This document shows, one piece after another, positions 1 to 8,069 of a stretch of DNA of 64,000 nucleotides. Positions within the stretch are counted from its first letter, which is position 1, and every line of letters begins with the position of its first letter. This stretch comes from Brachyspira murdochii DSM 12563 (lineage in GTDB: Bacteria > Spirochaetota > Brachyspiria > Brachyspirales > Brachyspiraceae). The stretch is taken from NCBI RefSeq assembly GCF_000092845.1, contig NC_014150.1:1636919-1700918 (forward strand). Reading direction: 5' to 3'. The position numbers were made by a program, and so were the translations under genes. The notes beneath the pieces were generated by a model. That model had not been told where the DNA came from, did no database searches, and saw nothing but the letters and a program-made list of their open reading frames with translations.

Positions 1-429
1 TATATAGTTATTCCAATAGATGTATATATTAAACTTCAAGGCTTATTCAGATTATTTTCTAATTATATATCAATGATTGGAAATGATGCCAACGGAAAAT
101 ATAAAGCATTCAGACCAGATATTTTTAATGCGGTAACAAGCGGAATAACTGTTGTAGGCACAGCATTCAGAGTTGCAGATGATCATGAAGTGGATCAAAT
201 ATATCAGCTAGAAAATCTTACAGATATATGGACAGGCTCATCAATTTATATGTTTACAACTTCATCTAATATACTTGATATGGCTTCAATAAAAGAGGTA
301 GTATATTTAAATCATGATATAAGAGAAGTTGATATATTGGGCAATAATTTGTGGAGAACAAGAACAAAGAGATGCACAGTAGCTTCCAACCCTTACGGCT
401 TCTGTAAAATAGACTTGAGCTTGTCTTAA
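1..429 (+). CDS. C-terminal part of a probable phage major capsid protein (5' end outside window)
   Basis: The reading frame is open from the first base and ends at 429, so this is the last 142 residues of a longer protein; the ATG at 73 is internal. I do not recognise a specific family. The tail of the protein (a W-x-G-S-S segment, an N-x-L-W-R-T-R stretch and an N-P-x-G ending about ten residues before the stop) resembles the C-terminus of phage capsid proteins. The position, immediately ahead of connector, tail-tube, chaperone and tape-measure-like genes, fits the usual head-to-tail gene order. The capsid assignment is an inference from order and ending; phage structural origin is more secure than the exact role. 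Confidence 0.5.
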   Translation, partial: YIVIPIDVYIKLQGLFRLFSNYISMIGNDANGKYKAFRPDIFNAVTSGITVVGTAFRVADDHEVDQIYQLENLTDIWTGSSIYMFTTSSNILDMASIKEVVYLNHDIREVDILGNNLWRTRTKRCTVASNPYGFCKIDLSLS

Positions 430-1091
430 TATAATTAATTTCTAGAAATTTATATTGTAAAAATATGTATTAATCATGGTAATACCTGAAATTTAAACTG
501 CTACTTGCTAAAGGCACGCATAGTGAGGCGGACTTTGTCAAATGCAGTTCTTTTGGTTCTTTTATACCAATAAAAGAACTGGGGTGCTGCGTAGCACACA
601 GAGTGGTGGGCAAAGCCCTGCAAATATTAAAATTATGAATATATACTAAAAAATTTTAAGTTTGTAAATTTTTATTCAACTTTTTCCCGCCGCAAAAAGT
701 TGCAAAAAGTGCAAGTATTTAAATTATTATTAAATCGTACTAATCATTTATTACATGTGGTATAAATTGTTAAATTTAGTATAATATATAGCCTTTCGCT
801 GCCGAAGGCACGCAGAGCGGCGGGCTGTGCCTGCTTCTTTGTGGCACGCCACAGGCGGACAGCGTCAAAAAGAAGTGGGGTTTGGCACGACTGTGTACTT
901 CGCAGCAAAGCCACAAATATAATAAAAAAATACTAAAATAAAAAACTATTAGTGTTAAAAAAATTTAGTTTTGAAACAAGTTTAATATAAATTAAATATT
1001 TATTTTGTATTTATATAATAGGAAGATTTGAATTTAATAATTACAATAAATTAATATTTAAGTAAAAGTTTTACTATAAAAAAGAGGCGTT
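430..1091. repeat. Gene-free stretch of dispersed GC-richer hairpin repeats inside the prophage block
   Basis: No coding region is seen. The stretch is locally much richer in G+C than its surroundings and is a patchwork of pieces found elsewhere in the window. A 34-bp segment at about 678-712 (CCCGCCGCAAAAAG core) recurs inverted at 22659-22693. The CTGCCGAAGGCAC piece near 800 recurs near 13155. A TATATA/TTTGT promoter-like piece at 630-680 is the reverse complement of the promoter-like sequence at 17656 and 17957. A perfect 10-bp hairpin (GTTCTTTTAT...ATAAAAGAAC) lies near 558-581. It separates the capsid-like gene from the connector-like genes, so it is probably an insertion. Confidence 0.7.
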
Positions 1092-1388
1092 ATGTCAAAG
1101 AAATCTTTATTATTTTTTTTAGAAAATAGCATTACTAATAAAGAAATAAAAGCTAATGATTATGTGGTATCAAGAGTGGGATATTTCTTTAGAGATGTGC
1201 ATGAGAGAAGATGCAAGGTAATAGTTGAAAGCGATTTAAATATATCTTTAAGCGATTCATTTTTGATTATAAGTAAAAATGAAGCAGAGGAGCTTATAAG
1301 AGAGAAGATGAAGCCTGATGATGTTATTAATTATCTTAAAGAAGAAAACAGAAAGTTAAAAGATAAGATAAAAGAGCTTGAGGCTTAA
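1092..1388 (+). CDS. Small phage-block protein with C-terminal coiled coil
   Basis: A 98-residue protein of unknown function. A GAGG ribosome-binding site precedes the ATG by a normal distance. The last 25 residues (K-E-E-N-R-K-L-K-D-K-I-K-E-L-E) are a short heptad-like coiled coil, suggesting oligomerisation. It sits between the capsid-like gene and connector-like genes, where many phages carry a small head or head-tail-joining protein, but no family is recognised. Its length, start signal and co-orientation with 1452-2679 support a real gene in a phage operon. Confidence 0.6.
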   Translation: MSKKSLLFFLENSITNKEIKANDYVVSRVGYFFRDVHERRCKVIVESDLNISLSDSFLIISKNEAEELIREKMKPDDVINYLKEENRKLKDKIKELEA

Positions 1389-1451
1389 TTTATTTTTATG
1401 TGCTGTATTATATTTTAAGGCAGTACATAAAAACTAAAAAAGGAAATTAAT

Positions 1452-1835
1452 ATGCATGAATATATTTACGAGCCTGATATAAATTATTTTAAAAGCATAT
1501 TTAAAATGTTTAACTATGATGATATTGATACAGACTTTTTAGAAGAACAGCTTAAAAGTTATACTATTCAGTTTAGAAGAATGATTTTGAATATGAATTA
1601 TACAGAGCCTACGGAAGAAAACGGACTTCCATATATATCTATAAAAAATTATATATGCTATGAGGCAGCAAGGCTTTTGACTGTTAATTTTGTATCAAAC
1701 AGCGACTTGATAAACTTTATTCGTACAGAGAGTCTGCGTTTAAAAGAGCTTGCTATAAAAGATTTATCAAGCATTGTAGTTGGAGAAAATAGTTATGATA
1801 GTGTTAGTTTAGAAGGCAAAATAAAAAAGCCTTAG
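1452..1835 (+). CDS. Probable phage head-tail connector-like protein
   Basis: A 127-residue, acidic, mostly helical-looking protein with an AGGA Shine-Dalgarno just before the ATG. The size, the tyrosine-rich N-terminus and the position directly downstream of the capsid-like region fit the small adaptor (gp6/gp15-type) proteins that join portal and tail. I cannot see a diagnostic motif, so the connector call rests on gene order. It is followed 30 bases later by another co-oriented gene. Confidence 0.5.
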   Translation: MHEYIYEPDINYFKSIFKMFNYDDIDTDFLEEQLKSYTIQFRRMILNMNYTEPTEENGLPYISIKNYICYEAARLLTVNFVSNSDLINFIRTESLRLKELAIKDLSSIVVGENSYDSVSLEGKIKKP

Positions 1836-1865
1836 ATCGTACTAAAAAATATAAAAAGGTTTATT

Positions 1866-2423
1866 ATGATACATTTTAAAAACAGCGTTATATATGTTTT
1901 AGATAATTTTATGAACTTTATGGCTGATGAATATATTGATTTGTCTGGAAATAAAGTTGAAGGCGATAATCAATTAAATAAACTTTTAGATGATAAATTA
2001 AAAATAGAATATTTCAGTTTAGGAGCTTTGAGGTCTATGAGCAAATCATTTCTTTGGGCTTCAATAGCAGAAGGTGAGAGCAGGGGAAGCAATTCATATA
2101 TAGGGGACTCTGCAGGTTTTGCTGATGATATATGTTTAAAAGCAACAGTATATAAAGAGCTTAAAGCTGGAGAATCATTTTTGGCTTATAATATTATACC
2201 TTTAGCACTCAATCAGGCAGCACGTTATTGGATATCAAAACTCAATGATGAGGGTGAGCGTATAGCGTTATCTCCTATTATAAAATGGGAAGCCCCTTCA
2301 TTTGACAGTGAAAACAGCAAAAGACAGTTTAATGATTTTTCATCTATAAGGGGAGTTAATTTTTCTCTTAATATTAATTTCAAGATTATGACAGGGAGTT
2401 ATTTAAATGAAGTTCTTTACTAA
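1866..2423 (+). CDS. Phage neck or tail-completion-like protein, unknown family
   Basis: A 185-residue protein with an AAAGG ribosome-binding site. It contains no signal peptide or membrane segment. Its 3' end overlaps the start of the next gene by 17 bases, which indicates translational coupling within one operon. In tailed phages this slot (after the connector, before the tail tube) is used by the head-closure or tail-terminator proteins. That role is an inference from position only. Confidence 0.5.
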   Translation: MIHFKNSVIYVLDNFMNFMADEYIDLSGNKVEGDNQLNKLLDDKLKIEYFSLGALRSMSKSFLWASIAEGESRGSNSYIGDSAGFADDICLKATVYKELKAGESFLAYNIIPLALNQAARYWISKLNDEGERIALSPIIKWEAPSFDSENSKRQFNDFSSIRGVNFSLNINFKIMTGSYLNEVLY

Positions 2424-2679
2424 TTTAATCAATAATTCATTTAATAAAAAAGTTTATGATTATGTTCAAAACAGAGATAAACTTTATAAAGTAAAAATCA
2501 CTTCTTCTCCAGAGAATGCCAAAATAATAATGAATGAAGAAGAAAAATATTTTGGTGCTTATAAGAATGCTGAAGTGATAAATTATCAGGTTAGTCTTGA
2601 AGGCTACAGTACTAAAGAGGGAAGCATAACAGTTGATAACAGAGATGTTTTGGAGAATGTTGTTTTAGATATAATTTAA
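2407..2679 (+). CDS. Small phage-block protein with a PEGA-like segment
   Basis: A 90-residue protein starting inside the previous gene, with GGGAG eight bases before its ATG. The second half (Y-Q-V-S-L-E-G-Y followed by G-S-I-T-V) looks like the beta-sandwich PEGA or Ig-like surface domains, where a Y-x-V-x-x-x-G-Y pattern is typical. In a phage context this could be a tail decoration or joining protein. The domain resemblance is weak and no specific function is proposed. Confidence 0.5.
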   Translation: MKFFTNLINNSFNKKVYDYVQNRDKLYKVKITSSPENAKIIMNEEEKYFGAYKNAEVINYQVSLEGYSTKEGSITVDNRDVLENVVLDII

Positions 2680-2700
2680 TATTATTAATAATTTTTTTAT

Positions 2701-2834
2701 CCACGCGTTGAACGGAATTTTATATATAGTTGGTATTAGAATTATTATTTTATTTATATTGTATGGGTTAAGTTTAACGCGTGTTAATTTATACATTTTG
2801 CGTAGAGTATATTTTGGGTCGGGTGGGCGGGAAT
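2701..2834. repeat. Divergent member of the ACGCACG repeat family
   Basis: Bounded by ACGCGT at 2703-2708 and at 2777-2782 and followed by a GGGTGGGCGGG tract ending near 2831. The interior (TTAGAATTATTA and GGTTAAGTTTAA) matches the interior of the ACGCACG...CGTGCGT units found elsewhere in the window, but the ends carry ACGCGT instead. It lies between two phage genes. Confidence 0.55.
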
Positions 2835-2886
2835 GTATAAAATATTTTTTACGTAAAATAATTTTTAAAATTGTGAGTGTATAATA

Positions 2887-4284
2887 ATGAGCATTTTTGA
2901 TTTAAAAGGTAATTTAATGAATGATGAGGACGGTTTAAAAGTTGTAAGTGGTTCTAGTTATAAAGTAAGAATAGCAAAAACAAAAAATAGAAATGAGAAA
3001 ATAGATTTCTCTTCTGATGATGTTAAAGGAAAATATTTAATATATCCTTCTCAAGTGGGACTTACTCCTGCTACAGAATCAATGAGTAAGGAATATATAG
3101 GATCTCCTTCTTCTGAAAGTTATGCTGGAGCTACCACTTATGCAGGAGATATTTCCTACGGGGCTTTTCCAAATTCTAATGCATACTATGCGAGTTTAAT
3201 ATGGGCTAATGTGCATACAAAAGAAACATCTGGAAATCTACTATGCATTAACTCTTTTAATAATTTTGCCATTAGATTTAATAAGTCTTCAGAAGATGAA
3301 AGTATTAATATGCTTGAAATTATAATAGAAGAAGATGATGGTTATAGCAGTAATTTTATTGATATTTATACTTCTATGAAGCAGAAAGATTTGATTGATG
3401 CTTTAAATAAAATAACAAATGTAAAAGCATTTTTAATAACAGGAAGCGAAGAAGAAGAGATTGATTTTACCAATATAATAAATGAATTAAAAGAGTATAA
3501 TACGGAAAACAATAAAACAGAATATTTACTTAGTTTTAAAAGAGTAGGACTCATAGAGAGCGGAGTATTTACAGAAGAGAGTAAAAAGAAATATCCAAAA
3601 TATCAAAGCATAATACACCCGCGATTTGGAGAGGCACAATATTATAATATAGCTTTGTATGACAGTTCAAAGAATATGGACGGAAATCAATATATAGGCT
3701 GCGAAAGTAAATCAATTAATTTTAATTTTGCAAATAAGGCTATGACAGAAATAAGTTCTTCATTATGGGCTTTGGACGAAGAAAAAATAGATAAAGATGC
3801 AGTTTTATATGAAGAGAGAGCAGAAGAAAGAGATGTTGTAATGGCACAGACTTCTAAATATCCTACTAAACTTTTTATTAATGGAACAGAGGCTTCTTCT
3901 GTAAGTGATGTTGCTTTATTATTTGAATGGACTAAAGAAGAGAAGTTTAATATTTCAGCAAAGAGATATGGTTTTCCAAATTCAAAGTTTACACTTAGTT
4001 TTTCAGGCAATGCAGTTTTTAATGCTCAGTCAAAAGAGCTTTTTTATGACAGGGTTTTAAATGGAGACAAGCAGTCATTTATAATATCATCAAAAACAAG
4101 ATTTAAAAATAAAGATTATCCATTTGTGTTTGTAAGTTCAGATGTAGGAGGAAGCCCTTCATTTCCAGCAATAGAGCCTAAAGAGCTTTCAATATCTTTA
4201 AATAATTTTAAGGCAGCAGAGCAGTCAAATGATATGAACAGTAATTATTTGATAGCATTTACAGATAGGGAGGATTTATTTTGA
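2887..4284 (+). CDS. Probable phage tail tube (major tail) protein
   Basis: A 465-residue soluble protein. The stretch near residues 55-95 (V-G-L-T-P-A-T-E-S-M followed by a G-A-T-T-Y-A-G-D-I-S-Y-G segment and a P-N-S-N-A-Y-Y-A-S-L segment) has the layout of the Phage_tube_2 type of tail-tube protein, in which an early G-S-I/L strand precedes the first inter-subunit beta-hairpin. It is directly upstream of the putative tail-chaperone frameshift pair and the tape-measure-like gene, the normal phage order. It is longer than typical 200-350 residue tube proteins, so an added surface domain is possible. No strong Shine-Dalgarno is seen. Confidence 0.6.
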   Translation: MSIFDLKGNLMNDEDGLKVVSGSSYKVRIAKTKNRNEKIDFSSDDVKGKYLIYPSQVGLTPATESMSKEYIGSPSSESYAGATTYAGDISYGAFPNSNAYYASLIWANVHTKETSGNLLCINSFNNFAIRFNKSSEDESINMLEIIIEEDDGYSSNFIDIYTSMKQKDLIDALNKITNVKAFLITGSEEEEIDFTNIINELKEYNTENNKTEYLLSFKRVGLIESGVFTEESKKKYPKYQSIIHPRFGEAQYYNIALYDSSKNMDGNQYIGCESKSINFNFANKAMTEISSSLWALDEEKIDKDAVLYEERAEERDVVMAQTSKYPTKLFINGTEASSVSDVALLFEWTKEEKFNISAKRYGFPNSKFTLSFSGNAVFNAQSKELFYDRVLNGDKQSFIISSKTRFKNKDYPFVFVSSDVGGSPSFPAIEPKELSISLNNFKAAEQSNDMNSNYLIAFTDREDLF

Positions 4285-4290
4285 TGTAAT

Positions 4291-4626
4291 TTACCTTTTT
4301 ATTAATGAATTATATTTATCTTTTTCTAGTGTTATTATATTTGATAGAAATGTACTGTTTGAATATTCAAAATTAATTTTATTTGGTTTGTATTTAAATT
4401 CAAAAGTATTTTTGGAGAATGAATATAAATTATAATATATATTTGATTGATTATGTATAGGATTTTTTTCAGTTAAAATATTTTTATTATAAGTGATATC
4501 AAATATAGAAAAATAATTATTTATATTTTGTGAAAAGAAAATATTATTAAAATTGAAAGAATATAATTTTAAACAGTAAAAAATTAATATAATAACTTTT
4601 ATTTTCATGAAAATATTATAAAACAA
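4291..4626 (-). CDS. Doubtful small exported protein, opposite strand in the phage block
   Basis: An open frame of 111 codons; the second methionine (codon at 4606-4608) would give a 105-residue protein beginning with a hydrophobic, signal-like stretch after M-K-I-K. There is no ribosome-binding site and composition is dominated by N, I, F, Y and K, as expected for chance frames in such AT-rich DNA. It fills an otherwise empty 340-base gap between the tail-tube gene and the tandem repeats, which is the main reason for listing it. Confidence 0.25.
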   Translation of the reverse strand: MFYNIFMKIKVIILIFYCLKLYSFNFNNIFFSQNINNYFSIFDITYNKNILTEKNPIHNQSNIYYNLYSFSKNTFEFKYKPNKINFEYSNSTFLSNIITLEKDKYNSLIKR

Positions 4627-4676
4627 AAATTAATTATATCAATATAAGATATTTATTTTTTATAATATTATGATTA

Positions 4677-4950
4677 TAAATTGTCATAAACTTTTGGTGA
4701 AAAAATTAAGGAGTATATAAAATCTCCTTATATTTTTGAACCTATGACAATGTAATTGTCATAGCCTATCAGTAAAAAAAATTAAGGAGTATATAAAATC
4801 TCCTTATATTTTTTGAACCTATGACAATGTAATTGTCATAGCCTATCAGTGAAAAAAATTAAGGAGTATATAAAATCTCCTTATATTTTTTGAACCTATG
4901 ACAATGTAATTGTCATAGCCTATCAGTGAAAAAAATTAAGGAGTATATAA
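4677..4950 (+). repeat. Tandem 76-77 bp leader repeat carrying ribosome-binding sites and two hairpins per unit
   Basis: AAGGAG occurs at 4708, 4784, 4861 and 4938, giving a period of 76, 77 and 77 bp over three full units plus a partial one. Each full unit holds a 7-bp stem pairing TAAGGAG with CTCCTTA followed by a T-run, and a perfect 10-bp inverted repeat CTATGACAAT/ATTGTCATAG. In the last copy the CTCCTTA arm is missing and AAGGAG instead serves as the ribosome-binding site of the gene at 4951. The first three copies are therefore decoy sites inside terminator-like hairpins. Confidence 0.9.
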
Positions 4951-5307
4951 ATGGAAAAGTTAGAATTTAAATGCATTGACTTTTTTAATAGATATATTGT
5001 AGAAGAAATTGTTTATAAAGATGACGGAGAAAATATTGTACCTGTTAAGATCTTTAGCCGTTCTACTTTAGGCAGTAAGTTTAAAAGTGATGATGTTATA
5101 AGTATTAATCGTCCTAGCTTTAATGAAAATATCAAATATGTAAGAGAGAAAGAAGAGAAGATTATTGATGATGATATTTTTAAATGGCTTGATGTTAGAA
5201 TAAATGGTGTTCTTGCGGTAAGTCTTCTTGATGAATGGAGTACAAAGGATATTAATGAGTTCGCTCAAGTGATAAAAAGTTTTTTGCTAGAGAGAAGAAT
5301 TATGTAG
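4951..5307 (+). CDS. Probable phage tail assembly chaperone (gpG-like)
   Basis: A 118-residue acidic protein between the tail-tube-like and tape-measure-like genes, the fixed position of lambda gpG-type tail assembly chaperones, which bind the tape measure during tail assembly. AAGGAG at 4938 is its ribosome-binding site. Twenty-one bases before its stop codon, the in-frame heptamer T TTT TTG (5280-5286) would allow -1 slippage into the next ORF, giving a 219-residue fusion. The chaperone assignment comes from position plus the slippery site; the sequence itself is not recognised. Confidence 0.6.
   Translation: MEKLEFKCIDFFNRYIVEEIVYKDDGENIVPVKIFSRSTLGSKFKSDDVISINRPSFNENIKYVREKEEKIIDDDIFKWLDVRINGVLAVSLLDEWSTKDINEFAQVIKSFLLERRIM
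5280..5286 (+). promoter_or_regulatory. T TTT TTG slippery heptamer for -1 ribosomal frameshifting
   Basis: The heptamer has the X XXY YYZ form in the phase of the upstream ORF (codons AGT TTT TTG). A -1 slip would continue as GCT AGA GAG and so on, open to the stop at 5609. The downstream frame is open from 5259, so the two ORFs overlap across the site exactly as a programmed frameshift needs. Confidence 0.6.
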
Positions 5308-5609
5308 CAAGTAATTTGTCTCATTTCTCTATAATAGAGCAGACAGAAATTGATAATCTTACCCATTATGCTTTTAATAATAGAGAAGTTAAATATGATG
5401 ACTTTTGTTATTTTGATAATGGGCTTATAAGTTTGTATACAGCTTCTTTGTTTTGGAATAAAATAATACTTGAGGCTTGGTATCAGATAATAAGCGGAAG
5501 ATTTGTATATTGCCGTTATGATGACGATGATTATTTGAGATTAGGTCTTAATTATGCTATTTTTAGATTTAAGATTTTGATAGATAAAACATTAAATAAT
5601 AATAATTGA
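5286..5609 (+). CDS. Downstream half of the tail assembly chaperone, probably made only as a frameshift fusion (gpGT-like)
   Basis: About 107 codons in the -1 frame relative to the upstream gene. The only internal starts are a TTG at 5316 and later codons, with no ribosome-binding site ahead of them, so independent translation is unlikely. As a -1 fusion it extends the upstream protein to 219 residues, comparable in plan to lambda gpGT. The T-domain of such fusions recruits tail tube subunits. Function is inferred from position and architecture. Confidence 0.55.
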   Translation, partial: AREKNYVASNLSHFSIIEQTEIDNLTHYAFNNREVKYDDFCYFDNGLISLYTASLFWNKIILEAWYQIISGRFVYCRYDDDDYLRLGLNYAIFRFKILIDKTLNNNN

Positions 5610-5664
5610 TTTAATATATAAAATAATGTATTATAGGAAATAATATTAATTATATGAGGGAATG

Positions 5665-5979
5665 ATGAAAAAGTTAATTATATTATTTTTATTATCAATA
5701 GTATTCATATCTTGCCGCTATGGTTTTACATTTTATGATTTGGGCGGAACTTGGAAAAAAAATGGAAGTACTGAAACATTTATAGTTGATACATCATCTA
5801 AAACTATAGTAAAAGGAAATTTAACTTGTACTATTAATGGTGAAATACCAGAAACAAAGTCAAATATATTTAAAGTAATTCTTATATCTGGCAGCATTAA
5901 TGTAGGAAGCATAACATTTACAAGTAAAACAGAAGCTAATGGAACTGATGATTTTTATGGAAATTGGACTAAGCAATAA
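5665..5979 (+). CDS. Small predicted lipoprotein within the phage block
   Basis: A 104-residue protein with a lysine-started hydrophobic leader and a lipobox ending F-I-S-C, so it should be lipid-anchored. GAGGG at 5656-5660 favours the second of two adjacent ATGs (5665). The mature part is short, with a G-T-W and a closing Y-G-N-W pair that resemble a small beta-barrel. A similar ending W-x-x-x-x-G pattern occurs in the lipoprotein at 56976. Lysogenic conversion genes are often placed inside tail modules, but a chromosomal gene stranded by decay is equally possible. Confidence 0.65.
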   Translation: MKKLIILFLLSIVFISCRYGFTFYDLGGTWKKNGSTETFIVDTSSKTIVKGNLTCTINGEIPETKSNIFKVILISGSINVGSITFTSKTEANGTDDFYGNWTKQ

Positions 5980-6006
5980 TTGTTGAATACTTTATATAAC
6001 ATACAA

Positions 6007-6039
6007 GGGCTTAAATATTTTTTATTTAAGCCCTTTTTT
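6007..6039 (+). terminator. Intrinsic terminator after the lipoprotein gene
   Basis: GGGCTTAAAT pairs with ATTTAAGCCC around a short T-rich loop and is followed by a run of T. It lies 28 bases after the lipoprotein stop and only 17 bases before the tape-measure-like start. Confidence 0.75.
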
Positions 6040-6055
6040 ATGGGGTAATTATATT

Positions 6056-7204
6056 ATGAATAAAAATATTTATGATACAAATAAAGAATTACAGAATATA
6101 GAAGAAAGTATAAAGAAAATAAATTCGGCATATGAAAAATCTTCATTTTTTAGTTCAAAAGATTCTTTTGATGAGTTTTCAAGTTCAGCAGCGGAGGCAA
6201 AAACTTCAATAGACAATATAGAAACTTCTATAAACTCACTTGATAATAGTATAAATAAAGCTGATATAAAAAGCTTTTCTAGTGAAATAAAAGACTCTCT
6301 CTCAAGCATATCAAGTATATATAAGGATTTAAGTGCTAGTTTTTCAGATTTTTTTCATTATGATTTAAGCTCTTATGATAATGCAATAGAAGAAGCTAAG
6401 AATAAGTTACAGGAGTTTGATGATTATCAAAAAGAGTTAAGAGAAAATAAAAAAACTCAAGATGCTGAGGATTATGAAAATTATTTATCAAGGCTTGATG
6501 AAGAGCTTGAACTTGCTATTGAAAGCAAAGATGTCATGAGTGCTGAAGCTATACGCATAAAGCAGGAAGAGTTAAAAAAGAAACAAGAAAAGGAAAAAGA
6601 AGATTTACAGAAAGAAAAAGAGATAGAAGTTCAAAGAGAATTGCTTGAAAAACAGCTTGCACAGGCAGAGTATAATAAAGCATATGCCGAGTGGGATAAT
6701 GAAGTAAAACTAGCAGAAATGGAGAAGTCAAAGGCAATAGCGGATGCTGTGTTGATACCTTCGCTTGCTATAGCACAATCTGCTTTGGGAGTTGCATCTT
6801 CATTTGCTCAGGGCGGACCTGTTGGTTTTGCCGCTGGGCTTGTAATATCGGCTACTGCAATATCATCTGCCATTTCTGCAGCTTCTGGTATAGTGTCATC
6901 AGCTAATGCTTTAGACAGTGTAAAATCTAATCCGCCTAAGGCTCCGCAGTTTGCATTTGGTACAACAGGATACATTATTCCAGACGGAGGTTCTGCTATA
7001 GTAGGGGAGATGGGAGCAGAGATTGTAACAAATAAAGCTGGTAAAATACAAGTTCAAAGTAATGCTCAGTTACAGGAGAGAGGTTTTTCTAAAGGTGATA
7101 TTTGGAATGTTACTATTAATGTTGAACAGGCTTTAAATCCTGATGAGGTTTATAAACTTATGAATAGTTATAAGGCAAGAAACAGTCAGATGTATGCTAG
7201 ATAA
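6056..7204 (+). CDS. Short tail tape-measure-like protein
   Basis: A 382-residue protein. Residues 1-200 are largely alpha-helical with long coiled coils (many E-L/K-E repeats). Residues 225-285 form an alanine/serine/glycine-rich hydrophobic patch. Residues 300-335 carry the typical C-terminal tape-measure motif (F-G-T-T-G-Y followed by G-G-S-A-I-V-G-E-M-G-A-E and a V-T-N sequence). Tape measure proteins set tail length and are threaded through the tube. This one is much shorter than most, so it may be an internally deleted gene or belong to a short tail. It is the last recognisable phage gene in the block. Confidence 0.65.
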   Translation: MNKNIYDTNKELQNIEESIKKINSAYEKSSFFSSKDSFDEFSSSAAEAKTSIDNIETSINSLDNSINKADIKSFSSEIKDSLSSISSIYKDLSASFSDFFHYDLSSYDNAIEEAKNKLQEFDDYQKELRENKKTQDAEDYENYLSRLDEELELAIESKDVMSAEAIRIKQEELKKKQEKEKEDLQKEKEIEVQRELLEKQLAQAEYNKAYAEWDNEVKLAEMEKSKAIADAVLIPSLAIAQSALGVASSFAQGGPVGFAAGLVISATAISSAISAASGIVSSANALDSVKSNPPKAPQFAFGTTGYIIPDGGSAIVGEMGAEIVTNKAGKIQVQSNAQLQERGFSKGDIWNVTINVEQALNPDEVYKLMNSYKARNSQMYAR

Positions 7205-7494
7205 TTTTGTATTATTTATTAAAAAATAAATTAAAAATTAGTTTTTTATATTTTTTTATTTTAAAAATATTTTACATGATATTTTGTTTTTTTATTATTT
7301 GTAAATATAATTTATTTTAAGTCTTTAGTAATATGCGTGTTTTGTAAAAAATATTTGGTATTATTTTTTTATTATGATATTTAGGTAAAGTTATATAAAT
7401 AAATATTTTTATAACTTTATATTATAAAGGTTTGTCTTTTTATATAAAAATATTATATTTAATTTGTAATAAAAAAAGCATAAGGAAATAAAAA

Positions 7495-8046
7495 ATGAAA
7501 ACAAAAATATTTTTAATACTAATGGTGATAATATTTGCAGTATCATGTACAAAAAATAATCCGGTAAATCCTGTAAATATTTCAAACAATGGCGGAGAAA
7601 ATAATAAAATAGAAAGCGGCAATAATTTTGAAACAAAGGATAATACATCATCTTCACAAGGTTCAGATGGTTCAGAAAATGAAGTTAATACAAAGGCTTC
7701 TAATGTTAACGAAGATATAGAAGATATATATATAAAAGAACCGATATCAATATTTGAGGGAGAAGGTGAATATTCAATAGATGGTGCAAAATTTCAAGAT
7801 AAAGAAAATATCAAAATAGAAATTTATGATGATTGTATAGAGGTATACAGATCAGCTAAGTATTTTAGATTTGATATAACTGAACAAGATAATAAATATA
7901 ATTTAGAGAAGTATCAAGGTTCAGAAAGACATACTTTAGATATGACAATTAACGGAAATACAGCTTCAGTTACTTATACTATTACTGTACAAGGACATAG
8001 AAATGAAAATTATCATTTCCATTCTGATAGTTTGACTAAAAAATAA
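7495..8046 (+). CDS. Predicted lipoprotein, tandem paralogue 1
   Basis: A 183-residue protein with a K-T-K-I-F leader and a lipobox ending A-V-S-C, then a long N/S/G/E/D-rich linker (residues 20-75) and a C-terminal beta-rich domain. AAGGA precedes the start. It shares its leader, the C-T-K-N-N-P signature, the linker style and the final domain pattern (M-T-I-x-G near the end and a Q-G motif) with the next gene, so the two are a tandem duplication. The function of this family is unknown. The preceding 290 bases (7205-7494) hold only AT-rich sequence. Confidence 0.75.
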   Translation: MKTKIFLILMVIIFAVSCTKNNPVNPVNISNNGGENNKIESGNNFETKDNTSSSQGSDGSENEVNTKASNVNEDIEDIYIKEPISIFEGEGEYSIDGAKFQDKENIKIEIYDDCIEVYRSAKYFRFDITEQDNKYNLEKYQGSERHTLDMTINGNTASVTYTITVQGHRNENYHFHSDSLTKK

Positions 8047-8069
8047 TAAAATATTAAGGAAATAAAAAA

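Noticed and set aside
1-7204. VSH-1 gene-transfer agent
   Set aside because: The tape-measure-like protein is far shorter than I would expect for VSH-1 tail genes and no lysis genes follow; the evidence fits a separate prophage remnant better, though left-hand context is missing.
7409-7657. Hydrophobic - strand frames upstream of the lipoprotein gene
   Set aside because: They are antisense to the lipoprotein leader, lack ribosome-binding sites, and have the F/L/Y composition expected by chance in T-rich sequence.
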